Of a stretch of 64,000 nt of DNA, positions 46,955 to 57,395 are shown in pieces. Origin of the DNA: Nemertoderma westbladi (lineage: Eukaryota; Xenacoelomorpha; Nemertodermatida; Nemertodermatidae); the NCBI GenBank assembly GCA_032718475.1, contig JAUCBJ010003184.1, positions 1 through 64,000 of the forward strand, written 5' to 3'. The position numbers and the translations under genes are program-made. A model generated the notes under the pieces. The model saw nothing but the letters and a program-made list of their open reading frames with translations, was not told where the DNA came from and ran no database searches. How positions within the stretch are numbered: the stretch's first letter is position 1; each line of letters opens with the position of its first letter.

Positions 46955-48404
46955 ATGACGGAGTTGATAGAAGATGATCTTGGTATCAGGGAGTGATATA
47001 CTCTACCTTTGCAAGCATTTGTGGATAGCTTGATACGCGGTGAAGCCGATCCAACTATTACGGAGGACGATGGTCGTTATATCGAACCGCCGATGTCACA
47101 AGAGCAACTTACGCGTGAATTGGACTATCGAAAATTCACCGCTTGCTATACGCATCGTAATAGTACGTATATGGACTTCCTAACTACCGGCCATCCTATC
47201 GATTTACATGATACGGACGATGTAGACACCGAAAGGGAAATGGTTCTATTTAAATATCATACCCAGCGGAGTCGTAACGATAAACCGAGAATAGATCACG
47301 AAAATTCTATTCGTAACAGACTGGGAAGACGAACCAATATGCCTAGAATCTGAGGAGATTCAGCCTATCGCGCCCGGAACAGCGACAACGATTACATCCT
47401 AGAATGGTATCAAGGTCCACAGTGTCTCACTGCGTACGATTATCGCCATGCCAACTATGTTTCTCAGCAACGTTGTCGGTTATGCGCATCGAGAGACCAT
47501 GTTACACCCATGGACACAAACGTCCGCTGTTCCTATTTCCAAGAACAACCGACTATGGAAATTTATTGCGCATATTGCAGACTCAATAACTTGCATATTT
47601 TTGCGGTTTGCCCTCAATTTATGACGCAATGGCACCATTGTCAACTAAAGGGACGCGCCAGTTTCGATTGCCCTTTTTAATCACGATTTGGAAAGCGTAG
47701 ATGAAATGATCACACTACGTTACATCAGAGCTTGGGAAGCGAACGCTGATTTACATTGTGATTCGCGCCATCGCTATTATCCCGGACGCGCTTACGAAGG
47801 AGTTTATGCGTTCCATCCTTATCTATTCGCTTCTGTCGAACAGAAATCACGCATATCGAGTTACGAACTACTGAAGCGCGTCGGAGAATGTATTTCTACC
47901 AAATTTGTACGCAAATTTCTCAGGAGTGTTAATCCTAGCGACCTTCATTCCTATAACTTGATAAATTACATCCGTCAGGATCCGGACTATGGAGACTTAT
48001 TTGTTAACTCACACCCCGAGTTACAGGAAGTATATCGACGTCCTTACGAATACCGAGCCCGCGAACGCGAGTTGGAAAGAACCATTAAACCCTGGAGGTT
48101 TCTAACTGCCTATGGTCCACCCACGGCCCTCGTTCAGACAACTCGTAAAGGACCAGTAAGAGCGGCTGTCTTAAAACGAGCTCTCAAAGCCGCTAGACCC
48201 CTCTCCCCCGACGTTGATGTCAATCAACCCGGTACTTCGACTGGCGGATACACCGACCATAATCCTACACCCTCTGATGCAATCATATTGCACCCTTCAC
48301 CCAGGAGTTATAGCCCTCCTTGTAAAGTGGCTCGCCCCAAAGAGAAAAGGACTCTGGCTAGCTTTAAAAAACTGCGTAAACGCCGTCCGCGCAAGAAAGA
48401 CTAA
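46955..48404 (+). pseudogene. Unrecognised extra ORF of the LTR element, broken
   Basis: From ATG 46955 one frame runs to 47680, interrupted only by TGA at 46994-46996 and TGA at 47351-47353. At a T5 run (47674-47678) the reading moves to the next frame and continues open to TAA at 48402-48404. The three parts therefore look like one gene of about 480 codons with two point stops and one single-base slip. The product has no obvious signal peptide or transmembrane segment, which argues against an envelope. The middle holds paired cysteines (CRLC, then CAYC, VCP and HHC at about 47474-47660), suggesting metal binding. The C-terminus is very basic (KKLRKRRPRKKD), suggesting nucleic-acid binding or nuclear entry. 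I do not recognise a family. It could be an element-specific accessory gene or a captured host gene. Confidence 0.6.
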
Positions 48405-48482
48405 CTGTTTAGAGTATTTACGTATATTAGAAACTGTGATTTTGTATATTTTATAGACTCAAATCCCATTTTCTGGGAGCGG

Positions 48483-49737
48483 TGTAAAAGCTTCTGTGGG
48501 ATATAACTGGCCCTTTTGCTTCGCAATCCAGTTTCCCCCCAGGCGCTGGAATACTCTAAAAAGGCTCTCTAACTATATATATATTCCCCTCGCCCGCAAG
48601 GTACCGTTATAGGTGTTTTAACGGACATAAAAGTCATTCTTCTATATACGTGCTTTGGCGGACATGGTAAGGCAAAAAACCCGCAATGCACCAAATACCT
48701 TTACACAGCTTAGCCTTGATGATTCAGATTACGACATCTAACAGCTGGTTGCTGACATGGAAACGGCCATTGGACACATGGTTCTTTGTTTAGCTTAAGC
48801 CAATCAGAGCGATTTTTTCTGTCGATGTGGAGATATTCGGCCGATCATACTAGGAGTGTTCAGTCTTACTGTTTTTTCTTTATACTGTTGTGTTGTTTCT
48901 ATCTAGGCCAGGAACACCGGCTCTAGAGTCAATTCGTTTTCATACTTTAGAAGAAACATTAGTAGGCTTAAGATTATAGAGCGTATAACTGTTATCGACT
49001 CAATCGGCACATACATTGTCATATCATATCTTAACCTACCGTCTTAATGCTTTTTACTGTTGTCATATTTTGTATTAGTTGGTTGAATATTATTTGGAGA
49101 ACATCTATAAAGAACCCAAATTTCCCAATTTTCTTGATACACTACAGGTTAGAGAGACGGGTTATATATAGCGATTGCGACTTATATAGTTGTGGTTTGT
49201 AGTGAATTTAATGCTATTTGATAAGCACTACATGAGTCCGTTGCTGTTCGCTTTATATATGATAAAATTCATTGACGGTCGGCAAATTAGTGAGCAGTAT
49301 TGTGTGTTACCGGTAGTGTGCCTGATTGTGACTGATAACTAAGCATTTCCTAAAGAATGCGCCTCATACGTGAATCATAAGCCTTACCGACTTGCCGTTG
49401 TGATTAGTATAAGTCATATCTCTGTTTACCTAGATAGAGCGCCACGTCCTAAAGGAACTGTTAATATTTCCCGAAAGTGAATAATATTAGTCAGAAATTA
49501 TTTATTAACGATCAATCGAATAATACAGTAAGCTTACACTGCAATAATAATCTAAGCCCTCAGAATCCAGTCTCCCGGGTATATCCAGCGGGTGAATGGA
49601 CGCGCACTAGGCTGGCTTCTGCTAATGTTGTGTTTATTGGTATTAAATATTTGTCAACTTCTAAAGTCTATTTGTAAACCAAAAGACATATAAATTTTGG
49701 CAGGTTAAACTGCTAAAGGTCTTCAAAAGCGCGTACA
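48483..49737 (+). repeat. 3' LTR (1255 bp)
   Basis: It pairs with 38925-40180. Differences seen are one A in an A run (near 48599), GGCGGAC versus GGCAGAC, GCTGACATG versus GCTAACATG, GTCCGTTG versus GTCCATTG, and GTTACCGG versus GTTACGGG. It is followed directly by the target duplicate GCTAG (49738-49742). Confidence 0.95.
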
Positions 49738-49742
49738 GCTAG

Positions 49743-50176
49743 CCTCTACTAGCTGCCTTCCCTCCGAGGTGGTTTGACCTCTCACCTTTCTCTGTGGCTT
49801 TGGGGCTTGTGCCCCCCACCCCCCCCCCCCCCCCCCCCCTCCCCAATGTTGGTTATGATACGAGATTAATATTGGTAATCTCGTATCCCCAACGTATTGC
49901 TAAAATGCCACTGGTCCCATTTTCTGGTGGGTGATGAAGTGGAATTGAATCCGCTTACAAAATCCGAAGACAAGACGGAAACCATTCCAGGGTTCGGTTC
50001 CGGTATAATCGGTCAGCCCATAAATACAATACAATACCGGTACTACACAGTATAACAAAGGTACAAAACTTTAAAATTATTTCAAGGACAACTTGCCCTT
50101 AGCCTTAATAAAGTAAATGTAAAAATGAAATCGCCGGCAGACGGGAGACCATTTTCGCCTTTTTAAATACATTTTC
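49743..50176. other. Gene-free stretch with a 21-bp poly-C tract
   Basis: C runs occupy about 49812-49839 (six C, A, then twenty-one C). The part from about 50060 to 50176 (CTTGCCCTTAG...AATACATTTTCGATAAC) is the inverted counterpart of 37880-37975, i.e. the flank of the 31-bp minisatellite. Confidence 0.5.
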
Positions 50177-50712
50177 GATAACTGTTGGATAGCCTGTGCA
50201 AAAATTGGATAACTGTTGGATAGCCTGTGCAAAAATTGGATGACCGTTGGATAGCCTGCGCAAAGATTGGATAACTGTTGGATAGCCTATGTAAAAATTG
50301 GAAAACTGTTGGATAGCCTGTGCAAAAATTGTATAACTGTTGGATAGCCTGTGCAAAAATTGGATAACTGTTGGATAGCCTGTGCAAAAATTGGATAACT
50401 GTTGGATATAGCCTGTGCAAAAATTGGATAACTGTTGGATAGCCTGTGCAAAAATTGGATAACTGTTGGATAGCCTGTGAAAAAATCGGATAACTGTTCG
50501 ATAGCATGTGCAAAAATTGGATAACTGTTGGATAGCCTGTGCAAAAATTGGATAACTGTTGGATAGCCTGTGCAAAAATTGGATAACTGTTGGATAGCCT
50601 GTGCAAAAATTGGATAACTGTTGGATAGCATGTGCAAAAATTGGATAACTGTTGGATAGCCTGTGCAAAAATTGGATAACTGTTGGATAGCCTGTGCAAA
50701 AATTGGAAAACT
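50177..50712. repeat. 31-bp minisatellite, about 17 copies
   Basis: Head-to-tail copies of GGATAACTGTTGGATAGCCT followed by GTGCAAAAATT. Variants include GCATGTGC, TGACCG and a 2-bp insertion (GGATATAGCC near 50407). Because 31 is not a multiple of 3, minus-strand frames show a 31-residue period in overlapping apparent ORFs of 148-203 residues; these are by-products of the repeat. Confidence 0.95.
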
Positions 50713-50899
50713 GTTAATAACCGGAAACAACAACTGTCAGTAAATATTACTATCCTGTAATAAGTCAGATTCATCTGTAAGTTTGAGTAGTGACCTACAG
50801 TACGATCATTGCTTAAATAGAACTGGTAGAGCCAATCTAACGAAGTAGTAGACCAAATTTAACGTATTCGGATTACTGCTTTCTCGGGTTAACCTTTCT

Positions 50900-51270
50900 C
50901 TTCCTTGTGGTGCGCGAAGGCCCCACGAAAGTGTGTTTGTTTGATTTTGGCGGCTGTGTTTGGGGGAAGGAATGTTTGAACGCCAATAAGTCAGTCAAAC
51001 TTTGAAGAAATAGAACCGAACTTGGTACACATGTAGTCTATCAAAGGTTAAGAAATTCTAAACAAAGACAGACTTCTATAGTTTCTGTGTCTGCCGCTAG
51101 GGGGGCGAATTGCCAGAAACGCAAAAGTAGCTGTAATTATAGAACCAACCATCAGATTCATCTGAAATTTGGTAGGAGGGACCTATGAACGGTGCTTAAT
51201 TAGAAATTCTACACACAAACTGACTTTTACAGTTCCTATGTCTGCCACTAGGGGGCGAATTGTCAGAGCT
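50900..51270 (+). repeat. Dispersed repeat, second copy of the TTTGAACGC family
   Basis: AATGTTTGAACGCCAATAAG, GAACTTGGTACACATGTAG, GTCTGCCGCTAGGGGGGCGA and GAAATTTGGTAGGAGGGACC match 37365-37760 in order and orientation. The motif TCTGCCACTAGGGGGCGAAT near 51240 is a further internal half-repeat. Confidence 0.7.
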
Positions 51271-51889
51271 CTAGTTCATCGTGCTTAGCCACGGTTTAAT
51301 AATTATATTACCGGTATAATATTCAAATTCATATAAATATTAATAATAAATAAATAAACGCACAAATTATTCAATTAATAGGGAAAATAAATTGGAAAAT
51401 TTTATATATCAGTCATATACCGATGAGTATTAATAATAGCTATTTACATAATTGTGTGAAAACATATAGTACAGTATGTATATTTGTTACATTATGACAA
51501 CTTTACATTTACATTAATAGTCTGGTCGATAAGACAATGTACCCGGAAAAAAATTGTTTGAATTGATTAATAAATAAATAAATTTGAATTGATTTTACTT
51601 ATGGATAGGGTTCACGAAAATGGCTATAAAAAAAGTTGCCCAAGGTATGCTGCGGAGGACTTTCGATATTCTTAAAGAGCATAAATTTGCGCTTTTAATT
51701 ATACCAAATTTGGCTTGGTAACATTTTTTTCCGGGTACACCAAAAATTGCTCCTAAATCGACCAGACTATAAGATGAAAATGAATTCAAATATAAATGAA
51801 ATTAACATTTATTTACACACTATATTTTGCAGCCATACAAGGGTTGACAGTGGAAACCTTTGGGGAGAGCTGCAAAAAAATTTTCAAGC

Positions 51890-52135
51890 TCTTATAATCT
51901 GTTGTTCTGTTGTGTAATTAAATTAAAGCCTGACGACGGTCTACAGTAATGTATCCGAAATATAGCAAAATGTTTGTTGTAGTATAGTGTTATAGCAAAA
52001 TTGTTTTGTTTTTTTTCTATTTTTCTCCCATCCATTTTTCCGTTTAAACACTTACGAAATTAAATATTAAGCGCCTTGAAATATGTTCAGAAAGGCGCTA
52101 TATAAATATATATTATTATTATTATTATTATAAAT
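51890..52135 (+). mobile_element. SINE- or LINE-like 3' tail with stem-loop and (ATT)n end
   Basis: The segment ends with a perfect 8-bp stem (AGCGCCTT 52070-52077, AAGGCGCT 52092-52099), TATATAAATATATATT and an ATT repeat to about 52133. A stem-loop followed by a short microsatellite is the usual 3' end recognised by LINE machinery. From memory the GCGCTATATAAAT...ATTATT tail is common among marine invertebrate repeats. The 5' limit is uncertain and no polymerase III boxes were identified. Confidence 0.55.
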
Positions 52136-52558
52136 AATAATATATGTAGGCCTACTGTAAAAAAAACGCTTTACCTGACCAGTTTAATTGGTCGAGCGAT
52201 CAACCTCTTTAAGTGAGCGATTAATTCGCTTAAATTACATGCAGTAGCTCTATTCCAGCGATTAATTCAAGTTAATTAATTAATTATTCAGTGTTAAGTA
52301 ATCTCCCCCCTTATCTTAAATCAAATTAAGACCAGTTGACAACTAGAGATACTCAAGTGGCAACTTAAGAATTAAGGCAAGCCTACTACTGTGTTATGAT
52401 CCACTTGTTCGTCGAGCTCATTTAATGCACTTGGCCACTAAGTATTTTTCATTTCAGAGTTTGATTAGTGAATTTATGTGTTTTGGTCATTTCTATTTGT
52501 TTGTTTTGTGTTGTTTGCCTTTATTAGTGATTAGAAATAGATTAAGTGAATACAATAG

Positions 52559-53209
52559 TTACTCAGCACAGAAACTCCGCAGGGGGTTTACTGAGTATTT
52601 CTGGTTGTAGAAGTAGTAATGGTACGGCATTGCAGAACCTTTCGCCATCTTCGTTCCATTACTAAAGCCAATGGGGAGGTTGTCCTCCCCTAACTGGTTC
52701 CCAGACGGCAAACTGGTTGTTTTAGAGCCTATCTGACTGAAACTCGGTCGGAACGGGTCGACCACGACATCAACGCTACTCCGACGTCCGCCATGGGTCC
52801 GCACTCCGGCGTCCGTTAGTAACGCCAACAACTTCGCCATACAACCACCGAACTTCGACTTCTCGTAGAAAGTAATGTCTCCAGCCGCAATACGATTAGA
52901 TGCCATCCATTTGTCCGCAACGAATTCTTTCTCAAGAATTATTGGAATAATTTTCTTCCTTAGTTTGAGCAGTGCTTCCACTTCAGACCTGCACTGCTTA
53001 CTCTTTATATAAAGTCGCGACAAACACACAACGATACACTTTACTCTCTTGAACTCCTCACGGAGGCCTGCTTGGGGGCTGGCAACAGAGTCCATGTTAA
53101 TCCACACGTCGTAACCAGAAGTCTCCAAGGCCTGCTTAACCCGAAGCACAGACGGCTGGGATGAGTGATGGTAACTCATGGCAACCTCAGGGTCGGGAGA
53201 TTGAAACAT
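52559..53209 (-). CDS. Stand-alone TIR-domain protein
   Basis: A single ORF of 216 codons. An in-frame TAA lies three codons upstream of the ATG, so the start is well supported and no upstream exon is needed. The TIR fold occupies about residues 8-135: VAMSYHHSSQPSVLRVKQALE (strand A and helix A), YDVWINMDSV (strand B and BB loop), CIVVCLSRLYIKSKQCRSEVE (strand C to helix C) and IIPIILEKEF (strand D). Glu76 in CRSE sits where the catalytic Glu of NAD-cleaving TIRs (SARM1, plant TIRs) lies, so enzyme activity is possible but unproven. Residues 136-216 are low-complexity and Ser/Asn-rich with no known domain. There is no signal peptide, membrane segment or partner domain (LRR, ARM, death), so it should be cytosolic. 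Invertebrate genomes often carry expanded sets of such short TIR proteins. Confidence 0.85.
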   Translation of the reverse strand: MFQSPDPEVAMSYHHSSQPSVLRVKQALETSGYDVWINMDSVASPQAGLREEFKRVKCIVVCLSRLYIKSKQCRSEVEALLKLRKKIIPIILEKEFVADKWMASNRIAAGDITFYEKSKFGGCMAKLLALLTDAGVRTHGGRRSSVDVVVDPFRPSFSQIGSKTTSLPSGNQLGEDNLPIGFSNGTKMAKGSAMPYHYYFYNQKYSVNPLRSFCAE

Positions 53210-55211
53210 AATGATTTAATTGAATTCAAAGTTGAATTTATCCAAACGGATTTGTCAGTTACATAAAACTAGAATTAGCTACTGTATTATAATTTACAAG
53301 GTATATTTATATGGTATATTATATTTCGAAGTACAGTATGTCAGTATATACAATAGATATTATATATATTAGTGTAGAACTTTTAACAATCTAAATTTTT
53401 CATTATTATGAATACAGACCTATCATCAACATAATAATAACATACTCCGTAATATTTCCAGCAATAAATAATAAAATATTATATTAATTGTAATGTCATA
53501 AATGAGATATTCACAACGCCAGCACCATACCACCCTATCACATCATTAAATATAAGCAGCCCCCACATCTATTTTCAAATAATACCTGAAGATTTTCTTA
53601 TAATTATAACTAACCGGCTTTTAAACTGGTTAGTTTTTATCTAAGGCCGGCAAAAACACGACAGGTATGTATTTAATTATTTATATGTATAACCACCAAA
53701 TTGCTTAAAACATAATGCTTGTATTGGACATATATTGGTAAACGCAACCATTTATCAAATTCTATCTAGTTGTTGAATAATAAAGTTGGGAACGATTCGA
53801 TGTGCAATATTCGAAATATTTACATATTATCAACATTATGGAACGCGAAATTAAATACCTACAACTACACTTTTGCAGCTGAACAATACTTCACTAATTA
53901 TTGTAAATTTGAAATATTGTAAATTTGTAACAACAGCTGTTGGTTAGACTCAATGGAACATTTCACCTATTTTCATTGGTGAGGCTTTTTATTAGCCTCC
54001 CGATGTATTTTATTAGGCTAACTTAGAATGTATAAGGTAGAATTAATTAATGTTCTTTATTTTATTAACCTACTGTAATACAATAAGTAAGTAAGACAGG
54101 TTCGTTTAAAGCCTGTTTGTTGGCGTTCTAGTTGTAATACTGTAACGATATATATATTAAGTTATTTTTGTATAATTATTAATGAAAAAATTATACTTAT
54201 GAACTTCACAATATTGCTACATAACATAAATTTAAGTTCATCATATCCATATGATCAACTTTTACTTTTATCAACTTCAACTTTTATACTAATTGCCAAA
54301 ATGTTCCTCTCAGGCAACAACAATACAAAATCTAACTGTAAACATCTTTATTAATTATTAAAATGGAAAATATAATTTTGCATGATTTTCAAAAATGTGA
54401 GCTGCATAGGGTAACTAATATAATGTACAGTATAACATTATTACAGAATAAAAGATATATTGAGTTGGTTTTATTGAGTCTCTTTGATTAAATTATTGTG
54501 TTAAATTATAACAACGTAAACGGCAAGGCAATTTAAGGTGACTGTTATACGACAATGGATGCTAGATAGGTAATATGTTGTCGCAATCGCCAAGGCAGGT
54601 GGGCAATAAATCCTAGTTACAACATCATTGTCCATCACTAATGAAGGTTCTCGTTTCATTGGATAACTCCGTCCTTAAAGCTCCACTCGGCCACCTTTTG
54701 ATAAAATTATTCGCTTGGTGCCAAAAATAATATTCCAATATGAAATATGTTCATGGAATGCGATCATACAACAAAGGAATATAATGCAATTATAACTACA
54801 GAATAGAATACATCGGTGTTATAATGGATTACAACATAGGAATGTCTACTAGATTGGCCCCTACTGTGTTCATCCGGCGTCGGGATTGTCTGTCTACTTA
54901 TATAGTTAATACAACGGAGGTATACGGTTTTTTTAAGACTCTTAAAGCCACTCATCTCATCCTGGTAAGATAAATATGATTCCCGTCAATCATTTATTGA
55001 TATTTCTATGTATATCATTCTACCATGCAATATCAAAACACTTTTCCTACAACATTTTCCGACGTGTTTCAGTTTTACGTACTGGTTAGGTACCCGACCA
55101 GTAGAGATGGCAGTCAGAATGTTGTGTATTGTATACAGCGCCTGTAACGTAACTTACAGTTTTGTACCATACGTGGTATTATTTTCATGCCTTTTTAAAC
55201 TTTAATAATAG
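53210..55211. other. Gene-free AT-rich stretch
   Basis: No supported gene or sharp repeat. Short frames at 54764-54955 and 55008-55205 have no recognisable domain. Confidence 0.4.
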
Positions 55212-55290
55212 TCACTATTGCACAATTTTGAGTTCTAGAACACCATATAAACATTATATACTAATCTAGAACATAAATATATAAATAAAG
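55212..55290. mobile_element. Fragment of the GTTCTAGAAC MITE family
   Basis: GTCACTATTGCACAATTTTG, then GTTCTAGAAC (55232-55241), ATTATATACTAATCTAGAAC and ATAAATATATAAATAAAG follow the same order as the left arm of the foldback at 31889-31975. Confidence 0.6.
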
Positions 55291-55295
55291 AATGG

Positions 55296-55436
55296 CCAAT
55301 TTGAAGAATACCAGACTTCCTGCCTTTATATTTCACTTTGTAGTTACCTTCATGTGAAGAATACCAGGTTTTCACCAAATAAAAGGTTACAGAGGGGCTG
55401 AATCAACCAAAACAATAAACCAATTGTGTTTGATGT
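55296..55436 (+). repeat. Direct repeat flanking the 27-bp array, left copy
   Basis: GAAGAATACCAGACTTCCTG through ACCAAAACAATAAACCAATT matches 56918-57046 with moderate divergence. Inside each copy the phrase GTGAAGAATACCAGGTTT repeats its own opening block. The two copies bracket the 27-bp satellite. Confidence 0.75.
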
Positions 55437-55648
55437 ACTAAATAGGTTTTATTTTTTTAATATCTTATAAAAAGTACTAGTTAACACAAAATCAAAATTA
55501 CAAGCTACCATCCTACTGTCAAACATTTGTTATAGAAAAAAACCTCATGATAAAAGTATTATTCATATGAAAAAAATTGGTCAAACTATGGGAACCCAAG
55601 GTGTACTAATTCCAAAAATGGTTAGTAAAACAATAAAACATTTAGCAA

Positions 55649-56757
55649 AATAATAATATGTTATACACCATGAACCGTAATAATATGTTATACACCATGA
55701 ACCGTAATAATATGTTATACACCATGAACCGTAATAATATGTTATACACCATGAACCGTAATAATATGTTATACACCATGAACCGTAATAATATGTTATA
55801 CACCATGAACCGTAATAATATGTTATACACCATGAACCGTAATAATATGTTATACACCATGAACCGTAATAATATGTTATACACCATGAACCGTAATAAT
55901 ATGTTATACACCATGAACCGTAATAATATGTTATACACCATGAACCGTAATAATATGTTATACACCATGAACCGTAATAATATGTTATACACCATGAACT
56001 GTAATAATATGTTATACACCATGAACCGTAATAATATGTTATACACCATGAACCGTAATAATATGTTATACACCATGAACCGTAATAATATGTTATACAC
56101 CATGAACCGTAATAATATGTTATACACCATGAACCGTAATAATATGTTATACACCATGAACCGTAATAATATGTTATACACCATGAACCGTAATAATATG
56201 TTATACACCATGAACCGTAATAATATGTTATACACCATGAACCGTAATAATATGTTATACACCATGAACCGTAATAATATGTTATACACCATGAACCGTA
56301 ATAATATGTTATACACCATGAACCGTAATAATATGTTATACACCATGAACCGTAATAATATGTTATACACCATGAACCGTAATAATATGTTATACACCAT
56401 GAACCGTAATAATATGTTATACACCATGAACCGTAATAATATGTTATACACCATGAACCGTAATAATATGTTATACACCATGAACCGTAATAATATGTTA
56501 TACACCATGAACCGTAATAATATGTTATACACCATGAACCGTAATAATATGTTATACACCATGAACCGTAATAATATGTTATACACCATGAACCGTAATA
56601 ATATGTTATACACCATGAACCGTAATAATATGTTATACACCATGAACCGTAATAATATGTTATACACCATGAACTGTAATAATATGTTATACACCATGAA
56701 CTGTAATAATATAGTACTACTAATAGTATATACACCATGAACCGTAATAATATAGTT
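55649..56757. repeat. 27-bp tandem array, about 41 copies, highly homogeneous
   Basis: The unit AATAATATGTTATACACCAT followed by GAACCGT repeats almost without change. Only three units carry GAACTGT (about 55996, 56672 and 56699), and the last units decay. Because 27 is a multiple of 3, three frames stay open across the array on the two strands (360 codons on plus, 376 and 457 on minus), giving exact 9-residue repeats. No start context, splice signal or flanking domain supports translation, so I treat them as by-products of the repeat. Confidence 0.97.
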
Positions 56758-56782
56758 ATCCCCCCCCCCCAAACTTTTTTTA

Positions 56783-57390
56783 ACAAATCTTTATCATATT
56801 GCTTGAAATTTGAAACACAACTAGCTCTACTCACCGTCGATGACCCCATGAAGCCGGAATTTTTTATTTTGCCTTTAAGCGGAAATTTTTTTCTAAGAGT
56901 TGTAAAAAGTGGGCCCATGTTAAGAATACCAGACTTTCTGCCGTTATATTTCACTTTGCAGTTACCCCCATGTGAAGAATACCAGGTTTACACCAAAAAA
57001 CACAGGTTACAGAAGAGCTGAATCTAACCAAAACAATAAACGAATTAGTATATGTACAGATTATAAGACAGAAATAAGCGCTTTAAACACTTAATAAAGA
57101 TAAATTAAAAAAAATAAAAAATCTTTAGATATAAAATTCCAATAAAAAGTCGACCGAAAAGTGAAATCATTTTATTTTTCACATGGGCGAAAAATTGTCT
57201 TTTGCGAAATCGCACCCTCCGTATCCTGGCCATTCTTCACATCAGTCGTCATTGTTTCATACTGTATCATTAGAAAGCTTGCCTTGCAAGGATTCCAAAT
57301 ATGTAACAATGTTTGAATTTCGTTGAGAAACAGCTGAGATATAGGCGTTCAAATATTGCAAGAATTATCGTTTGCTGCAAGCCATTTATT
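56783..57390 (+). repeat. Dispersed repeat: right flank of the array and match to the window start
   Basis: 56783-56820 and 57270-57350 match blocks of 1-340, and 56918-57046 is the right-hand direct repeat paired with 55296-55436. The whole looks like one dispersed element into or beside which the 27-bp array expanded. Confidence 0.55.
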
Positions 57391-57395
57391 CTATT

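Larger units (their letters stand above)
38925..49737 (+). mobile_element. Complete LTR retrotransposon of the BEL/Pao type, pol-deleted
   Basis: It is bounded by two direct LTRs beginning TGTAAAAGC and ending GCGTACA, and flanked by the 5-bp duplication GCTAG (38920-38924 and 49738-49742). The interior has a 2-kb leader, a long gag-protease frame (42165-45323), a non-coding 1.6-kb stretch, a broken second frame (46955-48404) and the purine-rich segment CTGGGAGCGG just before the 3' LTR. Reverse transcriptase, most of RNase H and integrase are absent. No canonical primer-binding site was recognised just after the 5' LTR (ATAACAGTTATTG). The LTRs are nearly identical, so insertion was recent, presumably using enzymes supplied in trans. 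Confidence 0.92.

Noticed and set aside
47474-47660. Nanos-like zinc finger in the accessory ORF (CxxC ... VCP)
   Set aside because: Cysteine and histidine spacing does not match the Nanos CCHC pattern; only a generic cysteine cluster can be claimed.
46955-48404. Retroviral-type envelope gene
   Set aside because: No signal peptide, furin-like site or transmembrane segment was visible, and the C-terminus is basic and hydrophilic.
50105-50774. Overlapping 148-203 residue minus-strand frames
   Set aside because: They are by-products of the 31-bp minisatellite with a 31-residue period in several frames.
55581-56954. Long repeat-protein frames (457, 376 and 360 residues) on both strands
   Set aside because: They are translations of the 27-bp array in frames that happen to lack stops; overlapping open frames on both strands point to a repeat, not genes.
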